Assembly: GCA_030248195.1 (NCBI GenBank)
Contig: JASAND010030285.1
Location: 1-64,000, forward strand
Length of the DNA: 64,000 nt
Direction: 5' to 3'
DNA from: Trissonchulus latispiculum
Lineage: Eukaryota > Nematoda > Enoplea > Enoplida > Ironidae
Of the stretch, positions 12,427 to 23,334 are shown piece by piece. The stretch's first letter is position 1. Every line of letters starts with the position of its first letter. The notes beneath the pieces are model-generated. The model did not search any database, was not told where the DNA came from, and worked only from the letters and a program-made list of their open reading frames with translations. Made by a program: the position numbers and the translations under genes.

Positions 12427-12772
12427 GGTTAAGGTTAATGCACCTATGTAACTCGTATGAATGTGTCTGTAACACATCGTAGTATCTGTTATCCATCGTA
12501 CTGAGTAACATTGACTTAATGTACAGTTTAATACATAATCGTTAAGACTTGCTTTACACAAATACGGGATACATAAACTCCTAGAAAACACCTATCTACG
12601 AATCTCTCTCCATCAATCCCCACCTCGGGTCCGAATTTTTCGGGTCGAAGGTGCTGTAGTGACATCCTTCGTTCTTTCGTTTATAGCCTTGCATTATTCT
12701 ACAGCCATCGTGCACCACCTGTCAGCTTGAGCTAGTCTCGCGGGGTGCGTGTCTTTGGCAGAGCTATATGCC
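12427..12772. other. Repeat-derived sequence, no gene
   Basis: Sequence downstream of the tRNA-like block. It ends with gctatatgcc, the duplicated word that flanks the next element. Nothing coding is supported. Confidence 0.3.
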
Positions 12773-14697
12773 ACACCTGGGCAATGGGGGGGTGGACGGG
12801 GGGTGGCCACCCCAGGTCTCACATACGCACCGAAATGATACCTATATGATTTCTTTGAAGAATTGACGCACCAAAATAATACCTACATGATTTTTTGAAA
12901 ATCTGGACTCGGAGCCAAATCCGACTTATTTACGTATTTGTTTTCACAAATTGGATTCTTCCATCTCCACACAGTTTTCACTTGTCTACACACCAAATTC
13001 GTTAGCATGCAAGCGCGCACCTAATTTGACCTATCTACGCACTGAATGTGGTCACTGACGCACCGAATTAGGTTTACCGACCCATCGAATTCGTCTTCTG
13101 ACGCACCAAATTCGGCTTACCGACGCACCGGATCCATCCTCTGACGCACCGGATTCGGCGTCTGACGCACCGAATTTGGCTTGCCAACGCACCGGATTCA
13201 TCCTCTGACGCACCGATTTTGGCTTACCGACGCACCGGATTCATTCTCTGACGCACCGATTTTGGCTTGCCGGCGCACCGGATTCATCCTCTGACGCACT
13301 GATTTTGGCTTGCCGACGCACCGGATTTTTCCTCTGACGCACCAAATTTGGGTTACTGACGCACCGGATTCATCCTCTGACGCACCGATTTTGGCTTACC
13401 GACGCACCGGATTCATCCTCTGACGCACTGATTTTGGCTTGCCGACGCACCGGATTTTTCCTCTGACGCACCAAATTTGGGTTACCGACGTACCGGATTC
13501 ATTCTCTGACGCACTGATTTTGGCTTGCCGACGCTTTAGTATTTAGCTGATAAATAATGTTTTTAACGTCAGGGGTCCGTCCCGTAGCAATTGTTTTTTG
13601 TGTGAAAAATCGCCCTAAGCCTGATACAGTTAGATTTAACCATCAACGAGAAGAAACAATGTGCAAAAGTTGCTGGAAAAAATGTTTCAAACGTGAAATT
13701 TTTAAAAATTTGCCGGATGCTAGGCCTCCAGACCCCGCCCGTCTGTATTCTTACTCATTGCAGATTGCTACGATAAATGACGCTAATATTTTGTAAGAGT
13801 AAAGGCCATACCTAAACGGAAGGTCCAATTTCACTGACCCTTGTGGAAGCAAATTTGGGTACCCCTTGTGGAAAAGATTTTTCTTAAGCGCACTTTTGAA
13901 AGCGATTTTAGCAATTTTTTGTTACGTTTTTTAACAAAAAACAGCATTTGTTTAGCAAAAACGTTTTTTGAACGTTTTTAAGCAAAAATAGCGATGTTAA
14001 AATTCCGGCGAAGCCTGAAACGTTTTTGAAATTTTAGTCGGGAAAACTATTTTTTGGGCAATTTTCTTATCTCTTGTAGGTTGTAGCCCATTTTCTTATC
14101 CCTAGTAGCCAATTTTCTTATCTCTTGGGAGAGCAATATATATCGGGACCCCTTGTGGACGATCTCACCGAGGGGGGAATTTTCCCTCTTCCCCCCCTTG
14201 TCCACCTGTGATAAAGGCAGATGTAGCAGAAGTCTGCTAGTCTTGCAGACATATTCACTGAAAAAATTGAAAATATTTACTATATTCGCTTATAGGCGAA
14301 TATAATGAACGATTAAGCTAATATAATGAACGAATAAGCGAATAAACAATGTTACAAAAACTGCCCACACTTTACCTCATTAATTGATCGCGGAAATGCT
14401 CTAAATTAATTCCTGGGAAGAGTTGTAACTGCAAAAATTCTTCAACTTCTGGGGGACACCGCCCCCCAGACCCCCCGCAGTTACTTTCGTGAGTTTTATG
14501 TTTACCTTCCATAACTTTAGGTTAAATAATGGAATGATCACAGCATAATGTAAGTAGACGGTCGACTATTCACAGTGTTATTTTTTTTCAAACAAAAGCT
14601 TGAGGTCTGAAATTACGCACCAAAACATATAGTATCCATTTCGAGGAAAACGCACCGGATTTCCACCCCCGGTGCGAGAAAAAGTCTGCCCAGGTAT
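12773..14697. mobile_element. 1.9-kb element with 10-bp flanking duplication and an internal minisatellite
   Basis: The word gctatatgcc flanks it at 12763-12772 and 14698-14707. The ends are related inverted repeats: acacctgggcaatgg at the left, and the complement of tctgcccaggtat at the right. Removing it restores a sequence (…gctatatgcctattcaaaaac…) also present at 12325. Inside are the gacgcacc minisatellite, a 79-codon frame at 13557-13796 without homology that I recognise, a palindromic tattcgcttataggcgaata at about 14283 and a ctgggggacaccgccccccag hairpin-like word at about 14450. A 9-11-bp duplication would fit a Mutator-like transposon, but this is inference and no transposase is present. 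Confidence 0.65.
13000..13535 (+). repeat. Minisatellite, ~43-bp unit built from two gacgcacc half-units
   Basis: About a dozen half-units each begin with gacgcaccg. The most regular period joins a 'cggattcatcctct' half and a 'gattttggcttgcc' half, giving about 43 bp. Variation between units is low in the right half and higher at the left edge. Confidence 0.85.
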
Positions 14698-14882
14698 GCT
14701 ATATGCCTATTCAAAAACATGGCACTACAGTTTGGCAACGAATTCAAACTTAAGCTTGATTCGATTGTGCCCATCCCATCACATTTCTTGGGTCGATCAC
14801 CAACCTTCCAAGATTTACCCCCCCCCGACCCAAAGTTCCAGGCAAACTATGTGCAAGGGTGCAAGGTGTCTGGGGGCGGAGC

Positions 14883-15290
14883 CATAGGTGTAAGGCGGGG
14901 GGTAGCTCTCCAGACATTTTCTCAACCGCCCCCCAGAAATTTTTAGGGGAAGGGGGTAAGCGCGCCGAAAGCCAAAAACAGCCAAAAATTGGGTATTTTT
15001 AGAGTAAATTTTGCAAAATTTTTCAAAAATGTCCAAATTTTTGGCTTAACGTGTTTATCATAGCGAGAAATACTCATTTTACCTGTATTATGGGCTTTCC
15101 GACTTATTATTGACCTTATTTTGCACTTGGAAGCATGTTGGCTATCAAGTTTTCGAGTTTAAAAACAATGTCTAATGTCAAAATTACTTCATACTTCAAT
15201 GTTCATTGGCATTGGAAACGGCTGAAAATGCTATTTTTGGCATAAAGATAGAAAAATGTTTTGTGGGTGGGTGGGGGGTCTCCAGAAGAT
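14883..15290 (+). mobile_element. hAT-like MITE, family CATAGGTGTAA, copy 1 (right end missing)
   Basis: Starts cataggtgtaaggcgggg. It shares a long core with copies at 20573 and 21048: attttgcaaaatttttcaaa, gtccaaatttttggctta, a tattgacc block and ctatttttggcataaa. It is truncated next to the cagtggcggatccagg terminus at 15296. Confidence 0.75.
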
Positions 15291-15379
15291 CTCCCCAGTG
15301 GCGGATCCAGGATTTTGTAAAGGGAAGAGCCCCAGCTCAAGATAACGCCAGAATTATGAATATATGGGTACTAACCCCG

Positions 15380-16055
15380 AGGTCTTAAACGTTTTTTGAA
15401 AGTGTACAGAGATAGTTCAAAGCTGTGATGCCTGATTGAAACCAATTCAACGTTCTAAGACTGTTGAGATCAATGAAACCAGTTTAGTTTGCCTCGTCTT
15501 TGGCAATATGTAACATTTAAATTAAATTCTTCAGTTTGCGCAGTTTAAAACTGTTTTGGCGAAAGGAATTTTGTCAAATGTGCTAAACGAGAACCACGCC
15601 GAAGGCTGCGCGGATGTTGCTAATATTGCTAATAAAAAGATTGAAAAAAAAGAAAGAAAAAGTTTACTTCCGAAAGAACATTGGCGACGGACAATCATCA
15701 GTCATAATAGAAATAGTATTACAACATACATAGAAATAACGTATAACCTAAAGCAGCAGAGAAAAGACGACAATCCAAAGTACACAACAAACTAGGCAAT
15801 TATTAGTGTAGAAAAATTACCGGTCATGAATATAGTTATACACACGTAAATACTTAGACAACAAAGGTTTACAATCGGCAATCCTTATTTTAAAAGTTTC
15901 TACATCTGGGCTGCCCACGACAGTACTGGAAGTGCATTCCACGGTTCAACGACTCTGTTACTAAAATAAAATTTGCGGAAATTTAAATTACATTTAGTTT
16001 GTCGAATTTTAAATGGATGGCCTCTAGTGTCATATCTGCTAGTAAAGAAACAAAA
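15380..16055. other. Element interior and LINE 3' flank
   Basis: An 80-codon plus frame at 15556-15795 (Lys- and Asn-rich) has no recognisable domain. The LINE 3' untranslated region probably covers about 15840-16055 on the minus strand. No other gene is seen. Confidence 0.35.
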
Positions 16056-16469
16056 CTAATCAGTAGGAACAATTACAGTTAAACCATAAATAATTTTATA
16101 TACCAGTACAAGGTCAACAATTAACCTACGCATTTCTAGCGAGTCTAACTTCAGAATACGACAACAAACACTGTAAGATATATCACCAAAACCAGGCAGG
16201 TCTGCGCAAAACTTCATCTGTACCTTTTCTATGGCCTCAATATATCTTTTCAGATAAGGATTCCATGTTTCGGAAGCATAAGAAAGAATTGGCAAAACGT
16301 AAGATTTATACAATTGGACCCTAACAGATATATCATTTGTAACAAAATTTTGCTTAATAGGAAATAAAGTACGACGAGCTTTAGCTGTAATCGAATCTAC
16401 ATGCACAGACACGCGTAGACGGGAGTTGATATAGACCCCAAGGTCATTGTAACCATCAACTATCTCCAA
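16056..16469 (-). pseudogene. LINE ORF2, C-terminal region
   Basis: The frame continues ORF2 after the palm: LGVYINSRLRVSVHVDSI, YKSYVLPILSYASETW and a helical C terminus. The LG-V…L…HV and PILSYASETW words are typical of the thumb and C-terminal region of CR1/L2 proteins. It is in a different frame from 16460-16735. Confidence 0.75.
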
Positions 16470-17524
16470 AGCCGTATTAGATTATAATCCTCATTATAAC
16501 CCAAATGAATATTGTTACGTCCCAAAGGGAGCACAACCGTTTTATGAATAGCTACCGTTAGCTGCCACTCGTTAACCCATTCATTTGAAAGGTCAAGTTT
16601 CCCTTGCAAAACGATATTTCTATTAGCTCCATCCCAAAATAATTTGATATCGTCAGCATAAGCAGCATGACAAGAACCCCCCAATAAAAGTAACAACTCA
16701 TTTATGTATATGAGAAACAAAGTTAAGGGCCACACACAGAACCTTGTGGTACACCACTAGTCACATAACGCCAATCCGAAAAAGAATTATCAATACAAAC
16801 CCTCTGGCGACGATTTGAAATAAATTCTATAATAAAAGTTAGAAAACGACCAGTAATTCCATAAGCTAGGAGTCGTTGCTCTATTTTAAGAATTGAAAGT
16901 GAATTAAAGGCTTTTCAAATCAATATATACCACATCCACAGCTTGTTTTTTATCCAATGCAAGACTCCAGTCATTACCACAACGAAGTACGTTTGTGACA
17001 GTAGAACGACCTTTAAGAAATCCATGTTGACTACTAGAAAAAATATTATCCATACAAAATAGCATTAAGTTCCTATTTATAAATGCATCAACAGGTCTAG
17101 CTGCACCACAGGTTAAAGAAACATCTCTATTGTTTTCAATAGAATTTCGGGATCCCTTATTTTTGAAAATAGGAACAACATTAGCATCTTTCCAATCTCG
17201 AGACAAGGTACCTAATCGCAAACCAAAATCAGTAATCAGAAACAAAGGAAAAGCAAGCTCAGCTGCAAATTTACGACAAAAAAGATAAGGTATTCCATCA
17301 GGACTAGTTACTAAACTCGACTTCAAACTCAATAATGATTCATATACATCAAGAACGGTAATACCAACTTCATCTAATATTACAATATTATTATTATTAT
17401 GTACTATAGCAGGTCGATGGCCATCATCGTTTATATAAACAGAACCGAAATGGTTGTTCAACAAGTCACATTTATCTCCGTTACATTTTACTTTATTACC
17501 TTGAGAATCAATCAGAGTAGGCAC
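16460..17524 (-). pseudogene. LINE ORF2, reverse transcriptase domain (frameshifted)
   Basis: Fingers and palm motifs of a non-LTR reverse transcriptase are seen: SPDGIPYLF, DWKDANVVPIFKNKG, SQHGFLKGRSTVTN and YIDL near the end of the upper frame (17524-16904). After a one-base frameshift at about 16910, KAFNSLS and GVPQGSV follow. The lower frame (16735-16460) holds the catalytic AYADD box. The first Asp of the palm lies in the YIDL-K-AF motif. Because of the frameshift and the stop codons this copy cannot make a full protein. Confidence 0.85.
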
Positions 17525-17538
17525 CCCGGCTTTAGCTT

Positions 17539-18672
17539 TTAACTTTTGATTCGCATATCGAAAAAATTTTTCGTGTTTCTATTTTTTGCCAGTCTATTTT
17601 CATGTTGTTCCATAAAGTTACTCAATTCTCGACGAAACAGTTCATTTAACATAACGTATTCCCTTTTAGATAACATATCCATTTGTCTAGTCCAAGTTTT
17701 AAAGGCACCAATTCTTTGGTTATCAAGCCGTTTTAACCGTTCAGGCCAAACCATCGTTGATTTTGTAGCTTTACCTAGTGGAACGAAGGCATCAATCACA
17801 TTTAAAATTAAAGCTTTAAAACTAGACCGAAACGATTCTACAATACCAATTTCATGATCTACATTAGCCCAAAACAAATTAATCCAGTCAATATTATTCA
17901 AAACGGAACTGATAAGTACACTGTCCATAATAAAAAAATTGCGAAACATTTCGGATTTTTCTCGGAAACTGCACGTAATTTTAAATCGAATACTAGCATG
18001 ATCAGAGTTTCCTAAAGGAGCATCAACAGAGAAAGACTTGATTGCATTTACATTAGAGGTCAGAAGTAAATCAGGCAAATTCGGGGGACGAAATCTGGTG
18101 GGCTCAGTTATAAGTTGGGATAAACAACAGTCTGATATAACATTTAAAAAACCCCTTTCTCTAAAGTTAGCCGACGAGAAAGTATCCCATTTTATTCCCG
18201 GCAGGTTAAAATCGCCACAAATTACAAGCTCATACACATCCTCAGAATTTTCACAGATGTAAGATATGTCATTGATTACAGCATCTAAGGCATCTGTATC
18301 ACCCTGGGGTCGATACATACAAACAAAACGTAGTACGCTACGCCTGAAGCAAAAGTCAATCACTAAACATTCAGAAGTTAATGATTCATTTAATCTCGGA
18401 AAAGAATAATCAAAACTTTTCTTGAACACTACTGCAACACCACCTCCACGACGAGTCCTATCCTTTCTTATCAATTCGAAATTTTTGTCAGATAAACTTT
18501 CGATAGAGCTGACAGATTCATCAAGTTTGGTTTCACAAAGAGCAATAATGTCGAAAGATGAAACCAAATAACTCAATTCCAATTTCTGACTCAAGATTCC
18601 GTTCACATTACAGTAATAACAAGACAATAATCGGCTATCAAGTACATAGTCACATCGATACTCAATATGCAT
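17539..18672 (-). pseudogene. LINE ORF2, endonuclease domain
   Basis: This APE-type endonuclease nicks target DNA to prime reverse transcription. Visible motifs in order are a CNVNGI start of the domain, ALCETKLD (the metal-binding Glu), RRGGGVAV, YRPQGD, CGDFNLPGIKW (catalytic GDFN) and GNSDHASI (the SDH motif) before residue 240 of the 377-residue frame. A basic linker towards the RT follows. The frame ends at 17539 and the RT continues in a different frame from 17524, so a frameshift separates them. Confidence 0.85.
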
Positions 18673-18683
18673 ATCAAAATCAT

Positions 18684-18956
18684 TCAGTTTCCCTGATCAG
18701 TTACAATCACATGAAGAGCAGAGGAAGTAGTAGGCGCGGAGGAGGTAGTAGGCCTAGGAGCGGAATTTCGGCCACCCGCCGCACCAGGCACTGCAGGCGA
18801 GCGCCCCAGAAACCGTAAACCCGGATGGACATGGCCAAGGTTCATTCCTAAGGGAGGGACACCACGTCTGGCCACATCACTGTAGCGGGGAATAAGTGAC
18901 GGAGTAGTGCTGGAAAATCCCAAACGTCGACCATTGAAGACAGGGGCCGGTTCCAT
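18684..18956 (-). pseudogene. Probable C-terminal part of LINE ORF1, shifted frame
   Basis: A 90-codon minus frame rich in Arg, Pro, Ser and Ala lies between ORF1 and the endonuclease, with no domain that I recognise. It is most simply the end of ORF1 after a frameshift, or spacer sequence. Confidence 0.35.
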
Positions 18957-19210
18957 GTTGGTGACAATTAAACCCTGCTGATGCTCAGCAGCGGCAGATC
19001 TAAGGGCCTGGCGTTCCTGAAATGTCTCTGCGCAAACCCCAGCCCTGGGGGAATTTTTGTTCCCGAGCCAGATCCAGTATCTTGCGTTTATAACGCAAAT
19101 TGGACACCTGGACCTTCAATAAGCGAGGACCATTGCGCTGAGGCGCATCTCTCCAACAGTCCAAGATAGCTTCCGGGGAACCCCAGCCTCCACCAGGGCC
19201 TCCTTGATAA

Positions 19211-19765
19211 TCAGAATATCCTCCTTACCCTGTTCTTCAGGCACCCCAAAAACGCAGAGCTTATCCTTTTTTCACGAATTTCTTCCAGTTCAGAAAAACT
19301 GGCGAACAGAGTCGAAGCCGTGGCCTTAGCAATAGATGACGCCAGTTTATCCATAAAGACTTCAAGGTTAAAAGACGAAATAAAGTTATCCATTTTGGCC
19401 TCAAGAGCATTCAATTTGTCCAAAATAGGGTCCCCAGTTGAGGCGGTCGGTGGGCCAGAGGGGGGCCCGTTGCCGGCCCCTGCCCCATCGATGGGACCGT
19501 AACCCCCAGGCAAAGCTCGACGGTTCACAAAGTCACGAAATTCAGTCCATTCACGCTTCATTTGCGCCATCTCAGCCGAAATATTAGGGCGAGACTGAAC
19601 TGAAGGCTTACAGCCATCGCATAAGAATACCAGGCCAGCAGATTCGTCAATCGTAGCGCTAATGGCCGCACAGGCACGATGTATACGCCCAGCGCAACAG
19701 AAGAAAGCAATGGCGTCCCCGTCACTGGAGACCGCAGAATGGCAAATTGAGCAGGAGGGAGCCAT
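19211..19765 (-). CDS. LINE ORF1 with PHD-like zinc finger
   Basis: The likely start is the ATG at 19763-19765 and not the upstream one at 19933, because a Cys/His array follows it at once: CSIC, a CC pair, H, then CDGC within the first ~60 residues. This is the spacing of a PHD-type zinc finger, which CR1-like ORF1 proteins carry in place of a retroviral-type CCHC knuckle. A Gly/Pro-rich linker and a predicted helical segment follow (LDKLNALEAKMDNFISSFNL). The frame stops at 19211, and the next ~250 bases are open in another frame. Its role is RNA binding in the retrotransposition particle, by family knowledge. Confidence 0.6.
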   Translation of the reverse strand: MAPSCSICHSAVSSDGDAIAFFCCAGRIHRACAAISATIDESAGLVFLCDGCKPSVQSRPNISAEMAQMKREWTEFRDFVNRRALPGGYGPIDGAGAGNGPPSGPPTASTGDPILDKLNALEAKMDNFISSFNLEVFMDKLASSIAKATASTLFASFSELEEIREKRISSAFLGCLKNRVRRIF

Positions 19766-19913
19766 AATAATCAGAAATAATAACCAAATTAAGCAGAAAT
19801 AGAGAGATAAATCCAGTAAGCCAAGGATAAATGAAATGACGTAAATCAACCGGATAATCGGATAATCCAATAGAAAGCAAAGCACTGATGACGTCCGTAA
19901 AGAAGAATGCAAA

Positions 19914-20572
19914 TCTTTGCATTGAAATTTCACAATCTACGATGGAAGGCGCGAACAGTTGACGAAAAGAACTACATATTTATCATCACTACTTGTATCG
20001 CCAACTTCATAATCCCAGTTACTGGATATTGGGTAAAACCTGGAAAAGCTTACAGTAAAGACAAACTTTGGATGGGGCCCCTCAAGTTGAAAGGGAGGGG
20101 CCCAAATCGCAAAGGGGGTGCCCGCCCGGTGCCCCGGGGCCCTCCCCTGGATCTGCCACTGATCCCGCGCGAAAAATACTTAAAAGATAGAGGAGACTTT
20201 TCTGATTCAGAATGTACTAATATTAACTCAATACGTTACGTCGTTAGCAAGTTATGAGTGTTTAAAATAAAGTTAAGTAATGTTAAAATAAAGTTAAAGT
20301 AAGTTAAGAGAGGTTAAGTTGTTCCCATTGGCAGCATTCTATGTAAACTTATACAGTCATAACAATATTGCTAAGGCATTGAAATCTCACAATCTTAAGA
20401 CGGAAGGCGTAAAAGTTGACGAGAAGGAAGAAGTACATATTTTTCATAACTGCTTGTATCGCCAACTTCATAATCCCATTTACTGGATATTGTGTAAAAC
20501 CTAGAAAAGCAATATCGGCTTACAGTTAACACAAACTTTGGATGGGGGCTATCATGAAAGGGAGGGGCCCAC
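19914..20572 (+). repeat. ~170-bp direct duplication of the hAT-like element's right part
   Basis: 19914-20082 and 20373-20546 are close copies: the cttgtatcgccaacttcata block, the ggatattg-gtaaaacct block and the acaaactttggatgggg block occur in the same order. The first copy runs on to the terminus at 20161. The second continues as aaagggaggggcccac and is then interrupted at 20573 by a MITE. With the insertions removed, the second copy resumes at about 21890-21950 with a degraded cctggattcgccaatg end. Confidence 0.8.
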
Positions 20573-21032
20573 CATAGGTGTAATTGGGGGGAGGTTTGGG
20601 GGGGGGGGATAACCCCCCCAGCCATTTTTACAAACCACCCCCAAAAACTTTTGGGGGCCCCCGCCCCCCCCCCCCAGTTGGGGGGTGCGCGAAAAATTGG
20701 CGAAAAATCGGGTATTTTTAGGGTAAATTTTGCAAAATTTTTCAAAAATGTCCAAATTTTTGGCTTAAAGTGATCATTATTGCGTGAAATACACGTTTTC
20801 AAAAGTTTTTTGTACTTTCTGACTCAATATTGACCCAATTTTGGAGTTGTTGGATGTTTTTTGGCATTAGCAATGGTTTAAAATGCGATTTTTGGCATAA
20901 AAATTGAAAAAGTTTTTTGGGGGAGGTTTGGGGGGTCTTGGATGGGGTTTGGGGGAGGTCTAAAAAGGAGGCCCGCCCCCAAAATTTGGGGGGAGGGGGC
21001 CTCCCCCAACCCAAATCCCCGTTATACCTATG
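20573..21032 (+). mobile_element. hAT-like MITE, family CATAGGTGTAA, copy 2 (complete)
   Basis: It begins cataggtgtaattgggg and ends ccccgttatacctatg, which are inverted repeats. It is flanked by gggcccac on the left and ggacccac on the right, an 8-bp duplication with one mismatch, as made by hAT-superfamily transposases. The inner sequence matches copies 1 and 3. It is non-coding. Very long G and C runs lie near both ends. Confidence 0.85.
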
Positions 21033-21047
21033 GGACCCACCCAAATC

Positions 21048-21889
21048 CATAAGTGTAATTGGGGGAGTGGCGGCGCCAGGGGGGGGGGGCCCGGGGGCCC
21101 CCATTTGCGATTTGGGCCCCTCCCTTTGGGGTGTTGGGCCCCCCTTGAAAAATGTTTTAGCTGTTTATATGTATAATTTGAGTGTTTTTAGGAAATTTTT
21201 TAAAAAATCGGAAACTTTTTGCTAAAAATTGAAAAATTTTTGCTAAAACTTCAGAATTTTTTGGGAAATGAAGGTAAAATTTGCTAAAACCTGGCAAAAA
21301 TTGTGGATTTCCCAAAACAAGGTCGCTGGAGTTTTGGGTCGGGCCCCCCCTTCAAAAAATCCTGGCGCCGCTACTGTTGGGGGGGGCTTAGGGGGGGTAA
21401 CCCCCCCAGCCATTTTTCCAAACCCCTCGCAGAAATTTTTGGGGGCCCCCGCCCCCCCCCCAACTGGGGGGGGGGGTAGTGGCGCCGAAGGCGCGAAAAT
21501 TGGCCAAAATTTGGGCATTTTTAAAGTAAATTTTCCAAAATTTTTCAAAAAAAGTCCAAATTTTTGCTTAACGTGTTTATTATTGCGAGAAATACACGTT
21601 TATAACGGTTTTATGGACTTTTAAACTCAATATTGACCTTATTCTGGACTCAGAAACATGTTTGCAATCAAGTTTTCGAGTTTAAAAACACTCTAATGTC
21701 AAAATTACTTAATGCTTTCATGTTTTTCGGCATTAGCAATGGCTGAAAATGCGATTTTTGGCATAAAAATTGAAAAATTATTTGGGGGAGCTTTGGGGGG
21801 GGTCGTAGGGGGGGTTGGGGTGGTCTAAAAAGGGCCCCCCCCCAAATTTCGGGGGAGGGCCCCCACCCCAAATCCCCGTTACACCTATG
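21048..21889 (+). mobile_element. hAT-like MITE, family CATAGGTGTAA, copy 3, split by another MITE
   Basis: It begins cataagtgtaattggggg and ends ccccgttacacctatg. Both flanks are cccaaatc, an exact 8-bp target-site duplication. A second, unrelated MITE interrupts it at 21066-21375. The remainder matches copies 1 and 2. Confidence 0.88.
21066..21375 (+). mobile_element. ~310-bp hAT-like MITE (agtggcggcgccagg ends) nested in copy 3
   Basis: The terminal inverted repeats agtggcggcgccagg and cctggcgccgctact are complementary over about 15 bases with one mismatch, and ttggggg lies on both sides. The core contains tttgcgatttgggcccctcc, also found in the larger cagtggcggatccagg family, so it is a short relative of that family. 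Confidence 0.8.
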
Positions 21890-21975
21890 CCCAAATCCCA
21901 AAGGGGGGTTCCCGCCCAGGGCCCTGGGCCCCTCCGCCTGGATTCGCCAATGGGCCTCCCCCAGGGTTTTTTCAA

Positions 21976-22645
21976 AATCGGACCTGTGTAAATCTTGTGT
22001 AAATTTAAATTTCAGTGTGTATTTTTGTTTGAAGCTGTGTAAAATTTAAATGTGTTGTTTTTCAATTACAATATAAAATAAAATAAATTTAGACGCTATT
22101 TTCTTGCTACAATATTATTTTCGGATGATTCAAGCCAAAGCTATGCCAACTACACTTGTGTAACATTTCGGAAGAAGCCACGCGGGGGGTCTGGGGGGCG
22201 GAGCCCCCCAGAAGTTGAAAAAATTTTGTAAATTGCAACAGAATTCATAATGGAAATGTTTAAAAAGATTAATTCATTTAATGTCAAAACTAGGATTGGA
22301 CAAATTCAAATTTCTGAAAAACACTTCGCCTACTTAAACGATTTCTTTACTTTTCCAACGTTTTGGAATAAATTTTTCACAAACTTGCTGGTTACGTACT
22401 AAGGTTCGAAGCTTTAACTGCTGCTGGGGATTGCTCCATGATACAGACAAAACACCAATTCGACAATAGATATGTACCCAAAACAGCGGAGGGGGGTCCG
22501 GGGGCGGAGCCCCCCAGAAGTTGAGAAAATTTTTTAAATTAACGGCAGAAACGTATTGAAAAGTTGTATGCCTTTAGCTTTAGTATTTAATATTTATTGG
22601 GCTGTATGGAAACTATTTTTCAAGCTCTGACTGCTTTTATTATTA
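21976..22645. repeat. AT-rich DNA with two copies of a ggggcggagccccccagaagttg word
   Basis: Near-identical G/C hairpin words occur at about 22190 and 22500, each followed by gaaaattttntaaatt. A diverged relative in the opposite orientation lies at about 14445. They look like terminal parts of a MITE family. No gene is present. Confidence 0.55.
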
Positions 22646-23321
22646 TGTGACCAGCTTAATGTTGCCGATTACCCGGGGAAGACTACCGCGAACTACTTGT
22701 ACTACTAATTTAGCTCTATGTCCTAGTGCTCCAGTACCCCCTACCTATAACTGCAAGACCTGAACACAACACATCACCTTTAATGTATAAGCTATTTTCG
22801 CTCACAGCACAACTGTTAACCTCTTCACCGTACCGTTCGATTCCAACACTTTCCTAATTCTTCGAACCTCTGTTCACGCTAAATCGGTGCTACTTACCCG
22901 AACTCGTTGCCAGTGAGTACTATCTCTCCAGGTAAAACCCGGCCTCTCCGCACAATATAACGCAACACCAGTCGGATTGTAAGTGCCCCCTCGCCCCGAC
23001 TTTCACACCATTTTATACTTAATCTTGACCTTTCCAGCCAGATCCGGGGCGGGGATCTTTTTTGTACTCGTCCAGATAACATTTAACGTTCTTTCCTCTA
23101 CGCCCCCGCCCACACCCCTTTTTTGAGTCGGCTCGTTTAATCTTGTTTTTCCAGTTGACGTCACAAAACTGAGAAATTGAGACAAACATCTTAACCTTTC
23201 TAATTCAGATTGTTTTGATAGAAACCAGGATTTTTGACATTTCCAATTTGAGCAGAACCAGATAAACTTGACATTCATGATTCCTTTAAAACTTTTAGCC
23301 TCATGTTTTTCTACTGTTACA
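22646..23321 (-). repeat. 3' LTR of the Gypsy-like element
   Basis: On the minus strand it starts TGTAAC at 23321 and ends GTCACA at 22646, the usual TG…CA termini. It matches 36243-36913 over its whole length, with scattered differences. Its short minus-strand frames are not genes. Confidence 0.9.
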
Positions 23322-23334
23322 TTTCCACCCATCT
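23322..23334 (-). other. Polypurine tract next to the 3' LTR
   Basis: Minus-strand AGATGGGTGGAAA immediately precedes the TGTAAC start of the 3' LTR. This is the expected primer site for plus-strand DNA synthesis and it confirms the element's orientation. Confidence 0.65.

Larger units (their letters stand above)
15840..19930 (-). mobile_element. CR1/L2-type LINE retrotransposon, degenerate
   Basis: On the minus strand this element encodes an ORF1 with a PHD-like finger, an APE-type endonuclease and a reverse transcriptase, in the order expected for the CR1/L2 group of the Jockey superclade. The frame changes at least three times within ORF2, so this copy is dead. Its 5' end lies near 19930, next to the hAT-like terminus, and its 3' end near 15840. 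The exact ends and any target-site duplication are unresolved. Confidence 0.8.
15296..20161. mobile_element. hAT-like element (cagtggcggatccagg ends) interrupted by a LINE
   Basis: The left end cagtggcggatccagg at 15296 and the right end cctggatctgccactg finishing at 20161 are inverted. Each is followed inward by G/C-rich gggcccc-type sequence. The internal part is mostly occupied by a minus-strand LINE. Flanking 8-bp duplications are not identical, so the two ends could belong to different copies of the same family. No transposase was found. Confidence 0.5.

Noticed and set aside
13000..13535. CRISPR-like array
   Set aside because: Head-to-tail minisatellite with a ~43-bp unit, with no unique spacers.
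20395..21975. Several ~100-codon frames rich in Gly and Pro
   Set aside because: They arise from long G and C runs in MITE copies and have no conserved motif.
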